10,484 nt of DNA, taken from Microcaldota archaeon (GTDB taxonomy: Archaea; Micrarchaeota; Micrarchaeia; Norongarragalinales; UBA8480). Under the pieces are notes generated by a model. The model was not told the DNA's origin, searched no databases, and saw only the letters and a list, made by a program, of their open reading frames with translations. Positions 1 to 6,542 of this stretch are shown here, piece after piece. Position numbers and translations under genes: made by a program. Location: the NCBI GenBank assembly GCA_030697615.1, contig JAUYPK010000047.1, forward strand, positions 1 through 10,484, in the 5' to 3' direction. Within the stretch, counting starts at the first letter, position 1. The number at the start of each line of letters is the position of its first letter.

Positions 1-68
1 AAATTTGTTGTTTTTTTCTTTGTTATTTTTTTTCATTTTTTGGTTTCTTATTTTTTTCAGCGTCATGT
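1..68 (-). other. A-rich spacer after atpF; possible start of the next gene
   Basis: Read on the minus strand this is a nearly pure A-run spacer between the atpF stop and the left window edge. It resembles the spacers before atpK and atpF. An ATG at 36-34 (minus) opens a frame of 12 codons rich in Lys and Asn that runs off the window. By operon convention the next gene should be atpA, so this could be its first codons, but no AtpA motif is visible. The assignment is weak. Confidence 0.2.
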
Positions 69-398
69 TTATGCCTTGAGTTCAATTCCAATCGCACGCT
101 TGACGAGGTCGGCGATGTTGCCGGATTTTTTGCCGTCAAGAGCTTCGCTTTTGCCAGGAACAGCTACAATAACCGGCCTTGCTAGGGTTTCCATTGCTTT
201 TTTTGTCCTGTGTGAAAAATTTCGCGTTAAATCATCCTGTATAATTAAAACGCCGATTTCACTTCGTCCAATTGTCTTGAGAAAAGCTTCTTCGCATGTT
301 TGTGAGTTGACTGAAATTAACTCGTTTACGCCAGCAAGTGCAAAGCCAGCTATTGTATCGTGGTCGCCGATCACTGCAATTTTTTCCTTGAAGTCCAT
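69..398 (-). CDS. atpF: A-type ATP synthase subunit F
   Basis: Subunit F is the small Rossmann-like subunit of the central rotor stalk. It binds subunit D and couples catalysis in the A3B3 head to rotation of the c ring. At 109 residues it has the usual family length. The N-terminus shows the expected pattern (IAVIGDHDTIAGFALAGV, residues 7-24; family form IAVIGDxDTVxGFxLAG). It is followed by the alternating beta/alpha pattern with GVLIIQDD near residue 49 and a closing DLVKRAIGIEL. The ATG at 398 lies 36 bases after the atpC stop, behind an A-rich stretch with a GGGG block as possible ribosome site. It is the sixth gene of the leftward operon. The assignment is secure from sequence plus gene order. 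Confidence 0.95.
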   Translation of the reverse strand: MDFKEKIAVIGDHDTIAGFALAGVNELISVNSQTCEEAFLKTIGRSEIGVLIIQDDLTRNFSHRTKKAMETLARPVIVAVPGKSEALDGKKSGNIADLVKRAIGIELKA

Positions 399-434
399 TT
401 TTTACTTTTCCCCTTTTTTTCTTTTCGCTTATCT

Positions 435-1436
435 TTATCTCACTGCAAATACTAAGTTCTTTATCTCTTCGCGTATACCTGCTTGGGTTGAATATGCAAT
501 TGCTTTGATAAATGAAGCTTCTCCTTGCTTGAGGTAAATAAACGCGAGTATAACTGCAAATGATAATGTGCTTACTTTTGAAACTTTCAAAGCCTGCTGT
601 ACAATTTTCCTTTGCAGTGCAACTTCCAGCTTCACAAGTGACTTAGTGGCTTTAAATTCTTCAGCGATTTCTTGGCTTAACTTGTGAGTTCTAATTATTT
701 CATTAACTACTTCGTCAATGTTTTCTTTTTGGATTAATTTCACCGCATCCCGCTTGAGTTTTGGAGACCCGGCAATTATATTAGCAGTTATATCTTTATC
801 CGAAACGCCAGCGAGTTTCAGCCTCGCCACTGCCATTACATTTATAAAATTGATCCTTGCAAGCATGAGTGATTTTACTGTCGGGTCTTTTCTATGTTCA
901 GCTGTATACGCTAGTTTAGCATAGTAATAATCGTCAATTTGCTTGTAGATTTGCCTAAAGTCTTGAATTTCTCCTGAGCTATACTCGTGGTCTATTTTTT
1001 TAAACGCTTGAGAAAAACCGTATCCTAAGTTGCCTAGCTTTCTAATGGTTTTTTTCAAGTCAAGTGAATTATCTTGGCTCAAGGTACTCAAATGGTGTTG
1101 TTCATCATTTATCGTGACTAGTCCAGTTCCATTTAACGGGATTCCAGTTGCCTTGCTTGCAATTATTGCCTTTAAGTTTTGCATTGTCCACTCTTCAACT
1201 ACTACGTCAAAAGTAGTGGAGCCATCTAGCGGTAGGAATTTAGCGATTTTTTTTAAGGTGTTTGTAAAGTTTTGGTCAACTGCGCGATTTACCAGTTCAA
1301 CACCACTGTATTTTTGGGAAAGTTCAACTAAGTCTTGTTGATACGCTGTTTCTTCAAGCAATTCAATCACTTCTTCAATTGAATTTACTGCAAGCAACTG
1401 ATTTACTTGGCTTTCTTCCAGTAGTTTTGATTTCAT
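435..1436 (-). CDS. atpC: A-type ATP synthase subunit C (open frame lacks the normal N-terminus)
   Basis: Subunit C (V-type d-like) is the funnel-shaped, helix-rich connector that seats the D/F stalk on the membrane c ring. The continuous frame from ATG 1436 gives 333 residues beginning MKSKLLEESQVNQLL. In the family this segment is preceded by a conserved helix of the type YxYANARxxAMxSKLL. Exactly that motif (YGYANARTKA) is encoded directly upstream in the same frame, but that frame has no ATG, GTG or TTG before the upstream stop inside atpE. A proper ATG overlapping the atpE stop (TGATG) lies one base out of register, so the gene as given appears frameshifted near 1478-1484. The rest of the protein is helical and shows no internal break. 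The family call is firm; the start is not. Confidence 0.9.
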   Translation of the reverse strand: MKSKLLEESQVNQLLAVNSIEEVIELLEETAYQQDLVELSQKYSGVELVNRAVDQNFTNTLKKIAKFLPLDGSTTFDVVVEEWTMQNLKAIIASKATGIPLNGTGLVTINDEQHHLSTLSQDNSLDLKKTIRKLGNLGYGFSQAFKKIDHEYSSGEIQDFRQIYKQIDDYYYAKLAYTAEHRKDPTVKSLMLARINFINVMAVARLKLAGVSDKDITANIIAGSPKLKRDAVKLIQKENIDEVVNEIIRTHKLSQEIAEEFKATKSLVKLEVALQRKIVQQALKVSKVSTLSFAVILAFIYLKQGEASFIKAIAYSTQAGIREEIKNLVFAVR

Positions 1437-1495
1437 TGCCTTTGTCCTGGCATTTGCATATCCGTATTTCGGAACAAGGGAAAAGATTCTTCCAT
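1437..1495 (-). other. atpC: Out-of-frame 5' end of atpC (apparent frameshift)
   Basis: On the minus strand the atpE stop and an ATG share a base (TGATG, 1497-1493), a typical coupled junction. From that ATG the reading is MEESFPLFRN and ends after 20 codons. If one extra base is allowed in the TTTT/CCC run at 1484-1478, it becomes MEESFSLVPKYGYANARTKA and joins the atpC frame at its Met. That matches the conserved N-terminal helix of A-type subunit C. The cause may be a base-call error, a true mutation, or recoding by ribosome or polymerase slippage. An assembly error in a homopolymer is the simplest reading. Confidence 0.75.
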
Positions 1496-2223
1496 CACCT
1501 TTTGTTTTTGCCTTTTTGTAATGGCTTTGAGTTCGTTTTACGTGTTGGCGGTTTTTGTATTGTTTGAACTTTTTCCACTGTCTTCGTTGCTACTTGTGGT
1601 TTAATTTGTTTAACTTCCGGTTTTGCATTTACGTTGCTGTATTTTGGCTTGATGTTGCTTAACGCGGGATTTAATGCCTTGTACGCAATTTGCTTAAGTT
1701 TTTCGCTATGGTTGCTGAGTAGAGTTTCAAAGGAATTGTCCACCTTTATTTTACCTTCTTGAGCCTCGCCAATTACCCCGCCAATTATTTTGACTGGAGA
1801 TCCAATATTGAAACCGTGCAGTTTGAGCGCCTTCTCATCCTCTCTCTTACAACGGAGCACTGCATCTTTGCCAAGTGCATTGATGCAATCCTTAGCCAAG
1901 TGCAAGAGGGTTTTTTCGTACTCTTTACTTTCGGCAAATTCTTGAAGTAGAGGTTCAACTCCTTGAATTGCCTTGTTTAAAAGTACCTCTCGTGCTTCAG
2001 CTAGGGTTTTTCTCTCGCGTAAGCGTGCATTTGCGCTTATCTCAGCTCGTTGCTCCCCGCCAAGTTTTTGACCTTCGTGTTTGGCATCGTCCATTACTTG
2101 TTTTGCCTTTTCACTTGCAGCTGCGTTTGTTTTCTTCGCTTCATTTTTTGCAGCGCTAAGAATAGCGGTTTCTTCCGCTTTGCACTTTTCTTCTAGTGTT
2201 TTCAATAACTGTTCAAAGCTCAT
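1495..2223 (-). CDS. atpE: A-type ATP synthase subunit E, with C-terminal basic extension
   Basis: Subunit E forms, with H, the EH peripheral stalks (stators) that hold the A3B3 head to subunit I. The N-terminal half is a long charged coiled coil (about residues 1-90 from MSFEQLLKTLEEK). It is followed by the globular head-binding domain, with GGVIGEAQEGKIKVDNSFETLL corresponding to the family GGvvv...G.i.vdNTle.rl pattern. I chose ATG 2223 because family members begin directly with this coiled coil. A GTG at 2241 would add six residues and overlap the atpK stop by eight bases. At 242 residues it is longer than the usual roughly 190-210, because about 50 residues rich in Lys, Pro, Gln and Thr follow the globular domain. 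Confidence 0.92.
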   Translation of the reverse strand: MSFEQLLKTLEEKCKAEETAILSAAKNEAKKTNAAASEKAKQVMDDAKHEGQKLGGEQRAEISANARLRERKTLAEAREVLLNKAIQGVEPLLQEFAESKEYEKTLLHLAKDCINALGKDAVLRCKREDEKALKLHGFNIGSPVKIIGGVIGEAQEGKIKVDNSFETLLSNHSEKLKQIAYKALNPALSNIKPKYSNVNAKPEVKQIKPQVATKTVEKVQTIQKPPTRKTNSKPLQKGKNKR

Positions 2224-2233
2224 TTGGTGTAAA

Positions 2234-2461
2234 TTACCCACCGAGGTTTGATATTATCAAGAACGCTACGACGAATCCAAGAATTACCATAGTTTCTGGC
2301 AATGCCAAGAACAGCAGTGCACGTGGGTCGTCTTTTTCTGCAAGTAAGCCCATTAACGCAGCACCAATTGAAGCTTGTGCCCACGCTGTTGCGAGTGCGC
2401 CTCCAACTATAGCCATACCTGCGCCAATTGCTACTAATCCCATTCCAATTTCTACTACCAT
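2234..2461 (-). CDS. atpK: A-type ATP synthase subunit K (proteolipid c subunit)
   Basis: This membrane rotor subunit is the one that oligomerises into the ion-carrying c ring. At 75 residues it forms one helical hairpin: TM1 about residues 5-40, a polar loop EKDDPR, and TM2 about 48-71. The ion-binding carboxylate is Glu56 in LPETMVILGFVVAF. Gln29 in WAQASIGAA aligns with the TM1-type Gln that helps bind sodium in V-type rings, and Thr57 follows the Glu. The family sodium-type PETQ/PGTQ Gln is Met58 here, so ion choice is uncertain. ATG 2461 has GAGGTG 12-17 bases upstream. It sits between atpI and atpE and overlaps the alternative GTG start of atpE. Confidence 0.95.
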   Translation of the reverse strand: MVVEIGMGLVAIGAGMAIVGGALATAWAQASIGAALMGLLAEKDDPRALLFLALPETMVILGFVVAFLIISNLGG

Positions 2462-2628
2462 TTGTCTTTCGACACCTCTTTTTTTATTAATGTTTTTTTT
2501 ATCTTATCCTTATATTTTCTGCTTATTTTTATTTATGTTTTTACAATTTCTACTTTTATTTTTTTTACTTTTGTTTTTTCTTTTTTTACATTTTTTGTTT
2601 TTGCTTACTTTTTTTTTATGTTTTTCTT
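2462..2628 (-). promoter_or_regulatory. A-rich leader of atpK with SD and GAAA mini-hairpin
   Basis: This is the only long gap inside the operon. On the coding strand it is almost entirely A with scattered G, T and C, so it is unstructured and has no gene. Near the end is GAGGTG (2478-2473). The 12 bases TGTCGAAAGACA (2474-2463) can then fold as a four-pair stem with a GAAA loop, one base before the ATG. Several TATA-like words (for example GTATAAAAG overlapping the atpI stop) could serve as an internal promoter. Because the c subunit is needed in many copies per complex, raised translation or extra transcription of atpK is a reasonable inference. Confidence 0.5.
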
Positions 2629-4539
2629 TTATACTTTTTTCGGGTTAAGTGGATTAAATTGAATTCCACCGCCTTCGAAAAATTTGCTGAAAAACTCAAC
2701 GTACTGCAACCTCATTGACTGAATCATTGACTCAAACAACGCCAATACAATTCCTGCCAAGTGGCCAAACACGTAGAGCGCCAGCAACAAAATTGAAGTT
2801 ACAATCGCAACTGGAGTTGCAAATGAAATGCTTTCTGGAATTTTGTTTAAAATCAAAGCTATTACTACGCCCGCAACCCCAAGCGCCATTATCCTCAAGT
2901 ATGAAAAAATATTTGAAAGCAAACCCGGAATCTCAAATAATGCGGTTGGTCCTTCAAAGAATGCAATTCCAATAACTGAAAGCAGCACAAGTGGCCCAGT
3001 TATTATTGGGGGAATTACTTGTGCAATTGGCTCTATAAAGTATAGGAACGACACTTTTAAATTCCCAGCTATGAACAAAGCAAGAGAAAATTCAAGCACT
3101 AGCCAACTAACTTTAGCATATCCGTGTTTGCTGTGCCCATGTTTAAACGCTTGCCAAGCGCCGATTGCGTAGCCAATTGCGAGGTGAAGCATTCCAAATA
3201 AGATGGTAAGCGCCATGAGAATAGCTAAGCCATGTTCTTCAACCCTGTGAATCAATGGGTGAAGTTCAACTACTCCTAGAATGTGTTCAAATCCAAAGAA
3301 TTCGCCGAATATAACCCCAAAAATTATGCTAGAAACAGAAGAAACTGCAAGCATAGTGCCAAAAGATTGCATGAAATAGTCACCTTTTGTCTTGTGCTTT
3401 ATAAACAATGCAAGCAACAGGGCAACTAACCCGTAGCCAATATCCCCCACAATCATGCCAAAGAAAAGCGGAAACGACACAGCAACTAGTGCAGTTGGAT
3501 CTAGCTCATTTGACTTTGGAAGCGAGAAAAATTTAACCAGCTCTTCAAATGAGTTGAGTGGGCGGGGGTTCACTAGCTTAGTTGGTGCTAATTCAATAGT
3601 TTCAATGAACTCCACATAGGTATTTTTCACTTTTTTAGCAAGCGTAGTCTCTAAGTTACTTGCGTTTTTCTTCGCTACCCATCCCTCAACTGCTATTAAA
3701 GTATTTGTAGCGCCGAATTGAAATGGAAGCTGTGCTTTTTTTGACTCAATTTCAAGAGCAACACGAAGGCTAGTGATTGCACTTCCCTGTTCTTCTTTTA
3801 ACGTAGCGATTTGTGTTTTAATCTCTTGAATGCGTTGTTTTACACTTATGAGTTGGGCTTGGAGTTTTTCTACTTCGTTTCTAAACCCGCCATTTTGTAA
3901 TTGCGGCACAGGAATAACGTGTGAAGCGTGTTTTGCAATTATTTTACTGACTTGTTCATTTTGCACCTTGTCAAACACAACTAGGCAATACGTTGCGCTA
4001 CCATTTTGCTTTACCGATGTGCTTGTGTTTTGTAACTTTGCAAAATCTTCTTTCAACACTTTTGCAGCGGAATTAGTTTGAAACAAAGTAAACGCGACGC
4101 TTTTTACCCTTGCAAGTTTTTCGTCAAGGGATTCAAACAAAGCAAGTGGAGTGTAATCTTCAATTTTCCTCTCTAAATTCCCCTGCTCTACGAATAGTTT
4201 TTCGCTTTCTTCATTAAGCTGAACAACGTCTCCAACGTTAGAATTCTGGTACTTTTTTAACAATTGCGGTAACGTGAAGCTTTCAAGAGACGATTCGGTT
4301 AATGTCCTTTTCGTATTTATCTTTACTTTTCCAAATATGCTTTCAGCTGTGCGTATTTGTATTAATGCAGTTGAAACGTCTTTAAAAGAGTCCAACGCTT
4401 GCCCATGTTCTTTAAGAAAAGAATGTTTTGCAGGTGTAACGTGTATTGCGCCAAATTCATACAAGGCTTCTACTACTTGAGCTTCGCTTCCTTTTTCGCA
4501 GTAAGCTCGTATTCTTTGCATTGGTTCGCTTTTGAACAT
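2629..4539 (-). CDS. atpI: A-type ATP synthase subunit I (a subunit, stator)
   Basis: Subunit I is the membrane stator that forms the ion half-channels against the c ring and anchors the EH stalks. At 636 residues it has full family length. The first roughly 345 residues are the cytosolic dumbbell domain with coiled coils (about 220-270), starting with the family-like MFKSEPMQRIRAYC. The membrane half begins at FPLFFGMIVGDIGYGLVALLLALFI (356-380). About eight hydrophobic helices follow. The essential arginine is Arg549 in FSYLRIMALGVAG, and the last helix carries FGHLAGIVLALFESMIQSMRLQYVEFFSKF. The amphipathic end EGGGIQF is also typical. The start is nine bases after the atpH stop. Confidence 0.96.
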   Translation of the reverse strand: MFKSEPMQRIRAYCEKGSEAQVVEALYEFGAIHVTPAKHSFLKEHGQALDSFKDVSTALIQIRTAESIFGKVKINTKRTLTESSLESFTLPQLLKKYQNSNVGDVVQLNEESEKLFVEQGNLERKIEDYTPLALFESLDEKLARVKSVAFTLFQTNSAAKVLKEDFAKLQNTSTSVKQNGSATYCLVVFDKVQNEQVSKIIAKHASHVIPVPQLQNGGFRNEVEKLQAQLISVKQRIQEIKTQIATLKEEQGSAITSLRVALEIESKKAQLPFQFGATNTLIAVEGWVAKKNASNLETTLAKKVKNTYVEFIETIELAPTKLVNPRPLNSFEELVKFFSLPKSNELDPTALVAVSFPLFFGMIVGDIGYGLVALLLALFIKHKTKGDYFMQSFGTMLAVSSVSSIIFGVIFGEFFGFEHILGVVELHPLIHRVEEHGLAILMALTILFGMLHLAIGYAIGAWQAFKHGHSKHGYAKVSWLVLEFSLALFIAGNLKVSFLYFIEPIAQVIPPIITGPLVLLSVIGIAFFEGPTALFEIPGLLSNIFSYLRIMALGVAGVVIALILNKIPESISFATPVAIVTSILLLALYVFGHLAGIVLALFESMIQSMRLQYVEFFSKFFEGGGIQFNPLNPKKV

Positions 4540-4548
4540 AGGTAAATG

Positions 4549-4911
4549 TTAAACTCCGAGCAAGTGTTTAAAGTCGTCAAAAAGCTTTTGTGACACCTTG
4601 CTCGTCTCTTGGCTTTTTATTTCACTGGCAATTCTTTCAGTTTCTTTTAAAAGTAGTTTACTTTTGTTAATTTCTTCTTGGCGTATGTTTTCAACTTCGC
4701 GCGTTTTAACAAGGCTCGCTTCTTGCCTAGCACTTTCAATTGCATCTTCAGCTTCTTCGCGGCTATTTGCCAGAATTTTGTCAGCGTCTGCTTTAGCTTT
4801 TGCCAAGCGTTTTTCAATATTGGCCTCTACTTCGGCAATTTTCTTAATTTCGCCGGTTTCCAAGTCGTTACCAGTGTTTTGCGTGTTTGTTTCGTGCATA
4901 TTTTGAATCAC
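4549..4911 (-). CDS. atpH: A-type ATP synthase subunit H (peripheral stalk)
   Basis: Subunit H pairs with E in a right-handed coiled coil, forming the peripheral stalk. The protein is almost entirely one charged helix, with heptad-like Ala/Lys/Glu from EIKKIAEVEANIEKRLAKAKADADKIL to the end. A short Asn/Thr-rich head of about 20 residues comes first. The family shows the same pattern (VEANIEKRLAKAKADAD-type repeats) and a length of roughly 100-120. The GTG at 4911 gives 120 residues with AAAGGA 11 bases upstream; the ATG at 4899 gives 116. It is the first gene of the operon, facing away from the exported-protein gene on plus. Confidence 0.88.
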   Translation of the reverse strand: MIQNMHETNTQNTGNDLETGEIKKIAEVEANIEKRLAKAKADADKILANSREEAEDAIESARQEASLVKTREVENIRQEEINKSKLLLKETERIASEIKSQETSKVSQKLFDDFKHLLGV

Positions 4912-4955
4912 AGTTTTTTATTTCCTTTGGACTATCAACTAGCCCCAAAATTTGA

Positions 4956-4965
4956 TTTTATTAAA
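4956..4965 (-). promoter_or_regulatory. Probable TATA box of the ATP synthase operon
   Basis: On the minus strand TTTAATAAAA lies about 45-55 bases before the GTG of atpH, inside the divergent intergenic gap 4912-5036. A start about 25 bases downstream would give a leader of roughly 25 bases that includes CCAAAGGAAA (4930-4921) as ribosome site. A second AT-rich word, GCTATAATAC, lies further upstream near 4989-4998. Confidence 0.4.
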
Positions 4966-5006
4966 AAAGGAGGCTTAAGCCCCAATTTGTATTATAGCCG
5001 CCAATG

Positions 5007-5014
5007 TTTATAAA
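5007..5014 (+). promoter_or_regulatory. TATA box, leaderless promoter of the first exported protein
   Basis: TTTATAAA is centred about 26 bases before ATG 5037. Transcription would then start at or next to that ATG. This supports 5037 over the upstream in-frame ATG at 5004, which would precede the box. Confidence 0.6.
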
Positions 5015-5036
5015 ACAATGCTGCGTAAAATATAAC

Positions 5037-5744
5037 ATGGCTAAAAAAGCTTCAATTTCTCTTCCATTTCTACTCTTATTAATCGCAGTTGGAGCTGGAG
5101 TAGTTTTTCTTGGCTCAAGCTTAACTGGATTGCAGATATATCAAGTTAATTCAAATGTACTTTCCCAAACAGTTTTAAATTCACCAATGACTGTTTCTAA
5201 TGTTTCTTATCTATATCCAATGAACGTTGGCAGTTCTTCTGGCGTAATAAACGCTTCTTATGCAGTTTACGACACTGATTCGCGGAGTGCCGTATTTGTC
5301 GAAACAAATTCGACCACTATCTGTCCAGATACTGCTTGGGTTCATTCTAATGAACTTGGCTGGAATCGATGCAATTTTGATAGGGCTGGTATAGGTTCTT
5401 GGCTTAGAACTACTAATCGTTTCCGCACATCTAGTGGTTCATTTTTTGTTAATCCAACTAATATTACTGCAATTGAAATAAACGCGCGGGTATGGAATCG
5501 CTCAATTGAGTATGAATATTATCGCGTGTATGTAAAACAAAGGTGTATTACGAGCACTTCTTATTCGTGGGAATACCTTGGATCATGTCCGTTAGAGCGG
5601 CGTAGTTTAACCTGTGCACAGAACCTTAGCACTGTCGACTGTCCAAGTGGAAAGTGGCAAATAAGTAGCATAGTTGTCGGTCAACGATCAAGCGGCGCAT
5701 TGGATATGTCACTGCGTTGGATTAGGGCAATTCAAGCTCGGTAA
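5037..5744 (+). CDS. Exported/anchored six-cysteine protein, paralog 1
   Basis: The family is not recognised. From ATG 5037 the protein has 235 residues. The start is chosen because a TATA box sits 26 bases before it and the signal segment then begins cleanly with MAKKAS. Residues about 7-29 (ISLPFLLLLIAVGAGVVFLG) form a signal anchor or signal peptide. The rest is extracellular-like: Ser/Thr/Asn-rich, with six N-x-S/T sequons (NVS, NAS, NST, NIT, NRS, NLS) and exactly six cysteines outside the signal. The C-terminal block (QRCITSTSYSWEYLGSC, later CPSGKWQ and WIRAIQ) clearly matches the protein at 7871-8746. An even cysteine count suggests disulfides. A surface or envelope role is inference from export features only. 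Confidence 0.85.
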   Translation: MAKKASISLPFLLLLIAVGAGVVFLGSSLTGLQIYQVNSNVLSQTVLNSPMTVSNVSYLYPMNVGSSSGVINASYAVYDTDSRSAVFVETNSTTICPDTAWVHSNELGWNRCNFDRAGIGSWLRTTNRFRTSSGSFFVNPTNITAIEINARVWNRSIEYEYYRVYVKQRCITSTSYSWEYLGSCPLERRSLTCAQNLSTVDCPSGKWQISSIVVGQRSSGALDMSLRWIRAIQAR

Positions 5745-5962
5745 CTCTATAAATCTGTACTACCATAGGTAGTGATCCTCTTTAGTGTTGTTGGCGAAAC
5801 AACATTGGCAGCATACTTCGTAGGCGAACTCGATGCTTACCAATGGTTTGCTTGGAACCTATTATGCATATCCTAGACGTAAAATTGATGATCTACCAAC
5901 ACCCGACGGGGCCACTACCTACTACCATAAGCATTAAAACTTAGGCTGCATATTTCACTCAT
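5745..5962 (+). ncRNA. Structured intergenic segment: candidate ncRNA, leader or MITE-like element
   Basis: A TATA-like TATAAAT is at 5748-5754. Terminal arms GGTAGTGATCC (5768-5778) and GGGCCACTACC (5909-5919) can pair 10 of 11 in RNA, counting one G-U. Inside are a nine-pair hairpin (5784-5792 with 5798-5806, five-base loop) and a two-part stem ATTGG/CCAAT plus AGCAT/ATGCT (5804-5844) capped by TTCG/CGAA (5817-5828). A small GGTT/AACC stem lies at 5845-5859. The 10-base direct repeat TACTACCATA borders the arms at 5758-5767 and 5920-5929. GGTAG could also pair with GATCTACC (5890-5897). I recognise no known RNA class. The direct repeats plus inverted arms would also fit a small MITE-like insertion. 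Confidence 0.4.
5932..5939 (+). promoter_or_regulatory. Weak TATA-like box before the RibC-like gene
   Basis: CATTAAAA is centred about 27 bases before ATG 5963, the spacing seen for the other leaderless genes here. The word is a poor TATA match, so the gene may instead be read from the TATAAAT at 5748 through the structured segment. Confidence 0.35.
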
Positions 5963-6502
5963 ATGCCTAAAATTGGTTTTGTTGACTGCCTTTCTAATGC
6001 TTTTGACAGCTTTGAAATCGCAACTACTATTATTGACAAGGAATTCGCCGGCACGTCTTTACAACGCCTCACTGCGCCGGAAATTCTCAAAATGCCAGTT
6101 TGTGCCAAAAAATTATTGGGAAGTGGCGGTGTAGATGTGGTAATTGCTTTTGTCACCGCAACTCCTGAAGATTTTGACTCGTTGCACTTGCTTGTTGAGA
6201 AGACTATTGACCTAGAACTCGAGTTTCAGAAGTACGTGTTTTACTGCGTTGTAAGTGAAGAGGAGTTTTCCAGCCAAGCGGAGTTTGAAAAAATTGCAAG
6301 CGAACGCCTCACCGCATTTATAGATCTCTCACTAAAAGCATTGCACTCGCCAGCTGAAGTGTCGAGCCAAATTGGAACCGGCGTTGACTTTTCAATGTTT
6401 GCCGCATTTGCACAAGGGAGTGACAGCGACGCTAGTGTGTCAGCACCGGCTCCTGCTTCTGAGCCAAAATCCAGTGAAAGCAGCGGACGTAGCTTGTTTT
6501 GA
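5963..6502 (+). CDS. Divergent archaeal riboflavin synthase (RibC)/lumazine synthase-like protein
   Basis: Residues 1 to about 145 follow the archaeal-type riboflavin synthase layout, an enzyme related to lumazine synthase rather than bacterial RibE. It starts KIGFVDCLSNAFDSFEIA (family KIGIvDTTFARvDM...), then has APEILKMPVCAKKLLGSGGVDVVIAF (family VPGIKDLPVAcKKLLeEegCDiVmAlG). An ERLTAFIDLSLKAL helix and IGTG match the family's C-terminal AGxG. However, the family segment after the central strand that carries H/E residues (CAHEAS-like) reads LHLLVEKTIDLEL here, and the TTFAR motif is lost. Catalysis is therefore doubtful. A Ser/Ala/Pro tail of about 30 residues ends the protein. It could be an active but diverged riboflavin synthase or a repurposed relative. 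Recognised from memory of the family only. Confidence 0.55.
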   Translation: MPKIGFVDCLSNAFDSFEIATTIIDKEFAGTSLQRLTAPEILKMPVCAKKLLGSGGVDVVIAFVTATPEDFDSLHLLVEKTIDLELEFQKYVFYCVVSEEEFSSQAEFEKIASERLTAFIDLSLKALHSPAEVSSQIGTGVDFSMFAAFAQGSDSDASVSAPAPASEPKSSESSGRSLF

Positions 6503-6509
6503 GAAATAT

Positions 6510-6518
6510 CTATATAAG
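6510..6518 (+). promoter_or_regulatory. TATA box of the hepT-mntA pair
   Basis: CTATATAAG is centred about 29 bases before ATG 6543 and follows directly after the stop of the RibC-like gene. This suggests a leaderless transcript for the toxin-antitoxin pair with its own promoter. Confidence 0.6.
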
Positions 6519-6542
6519 TACGGGTATTGATAGTAGTATCTT

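Noticed and set aside
2196..2662. Plus-strand open frames rich in Phe and Leu over the atpK leader
   Set aside because: They arise from the T-runs opposite the A-rich leader. There is no promoter or ribosome site, and they overlap atpK and atpE antisense.
5004..5036. In-frame upstream ATG of exported paralog 1
   Set aside because: It would precede the TATA box and puts a Cys-rich polar stretch before the signal segment; ATG 5037 fits better.
5772..5937. Two overlapping 34-codon frames (GTG 5772-5876 and ATG 5833-5937) with protein-like composition
   Set aside because: Neither has a ribosome site, and the strong stems explain the region better. A decayed or frameshifted small gene joining both frames remains possible.
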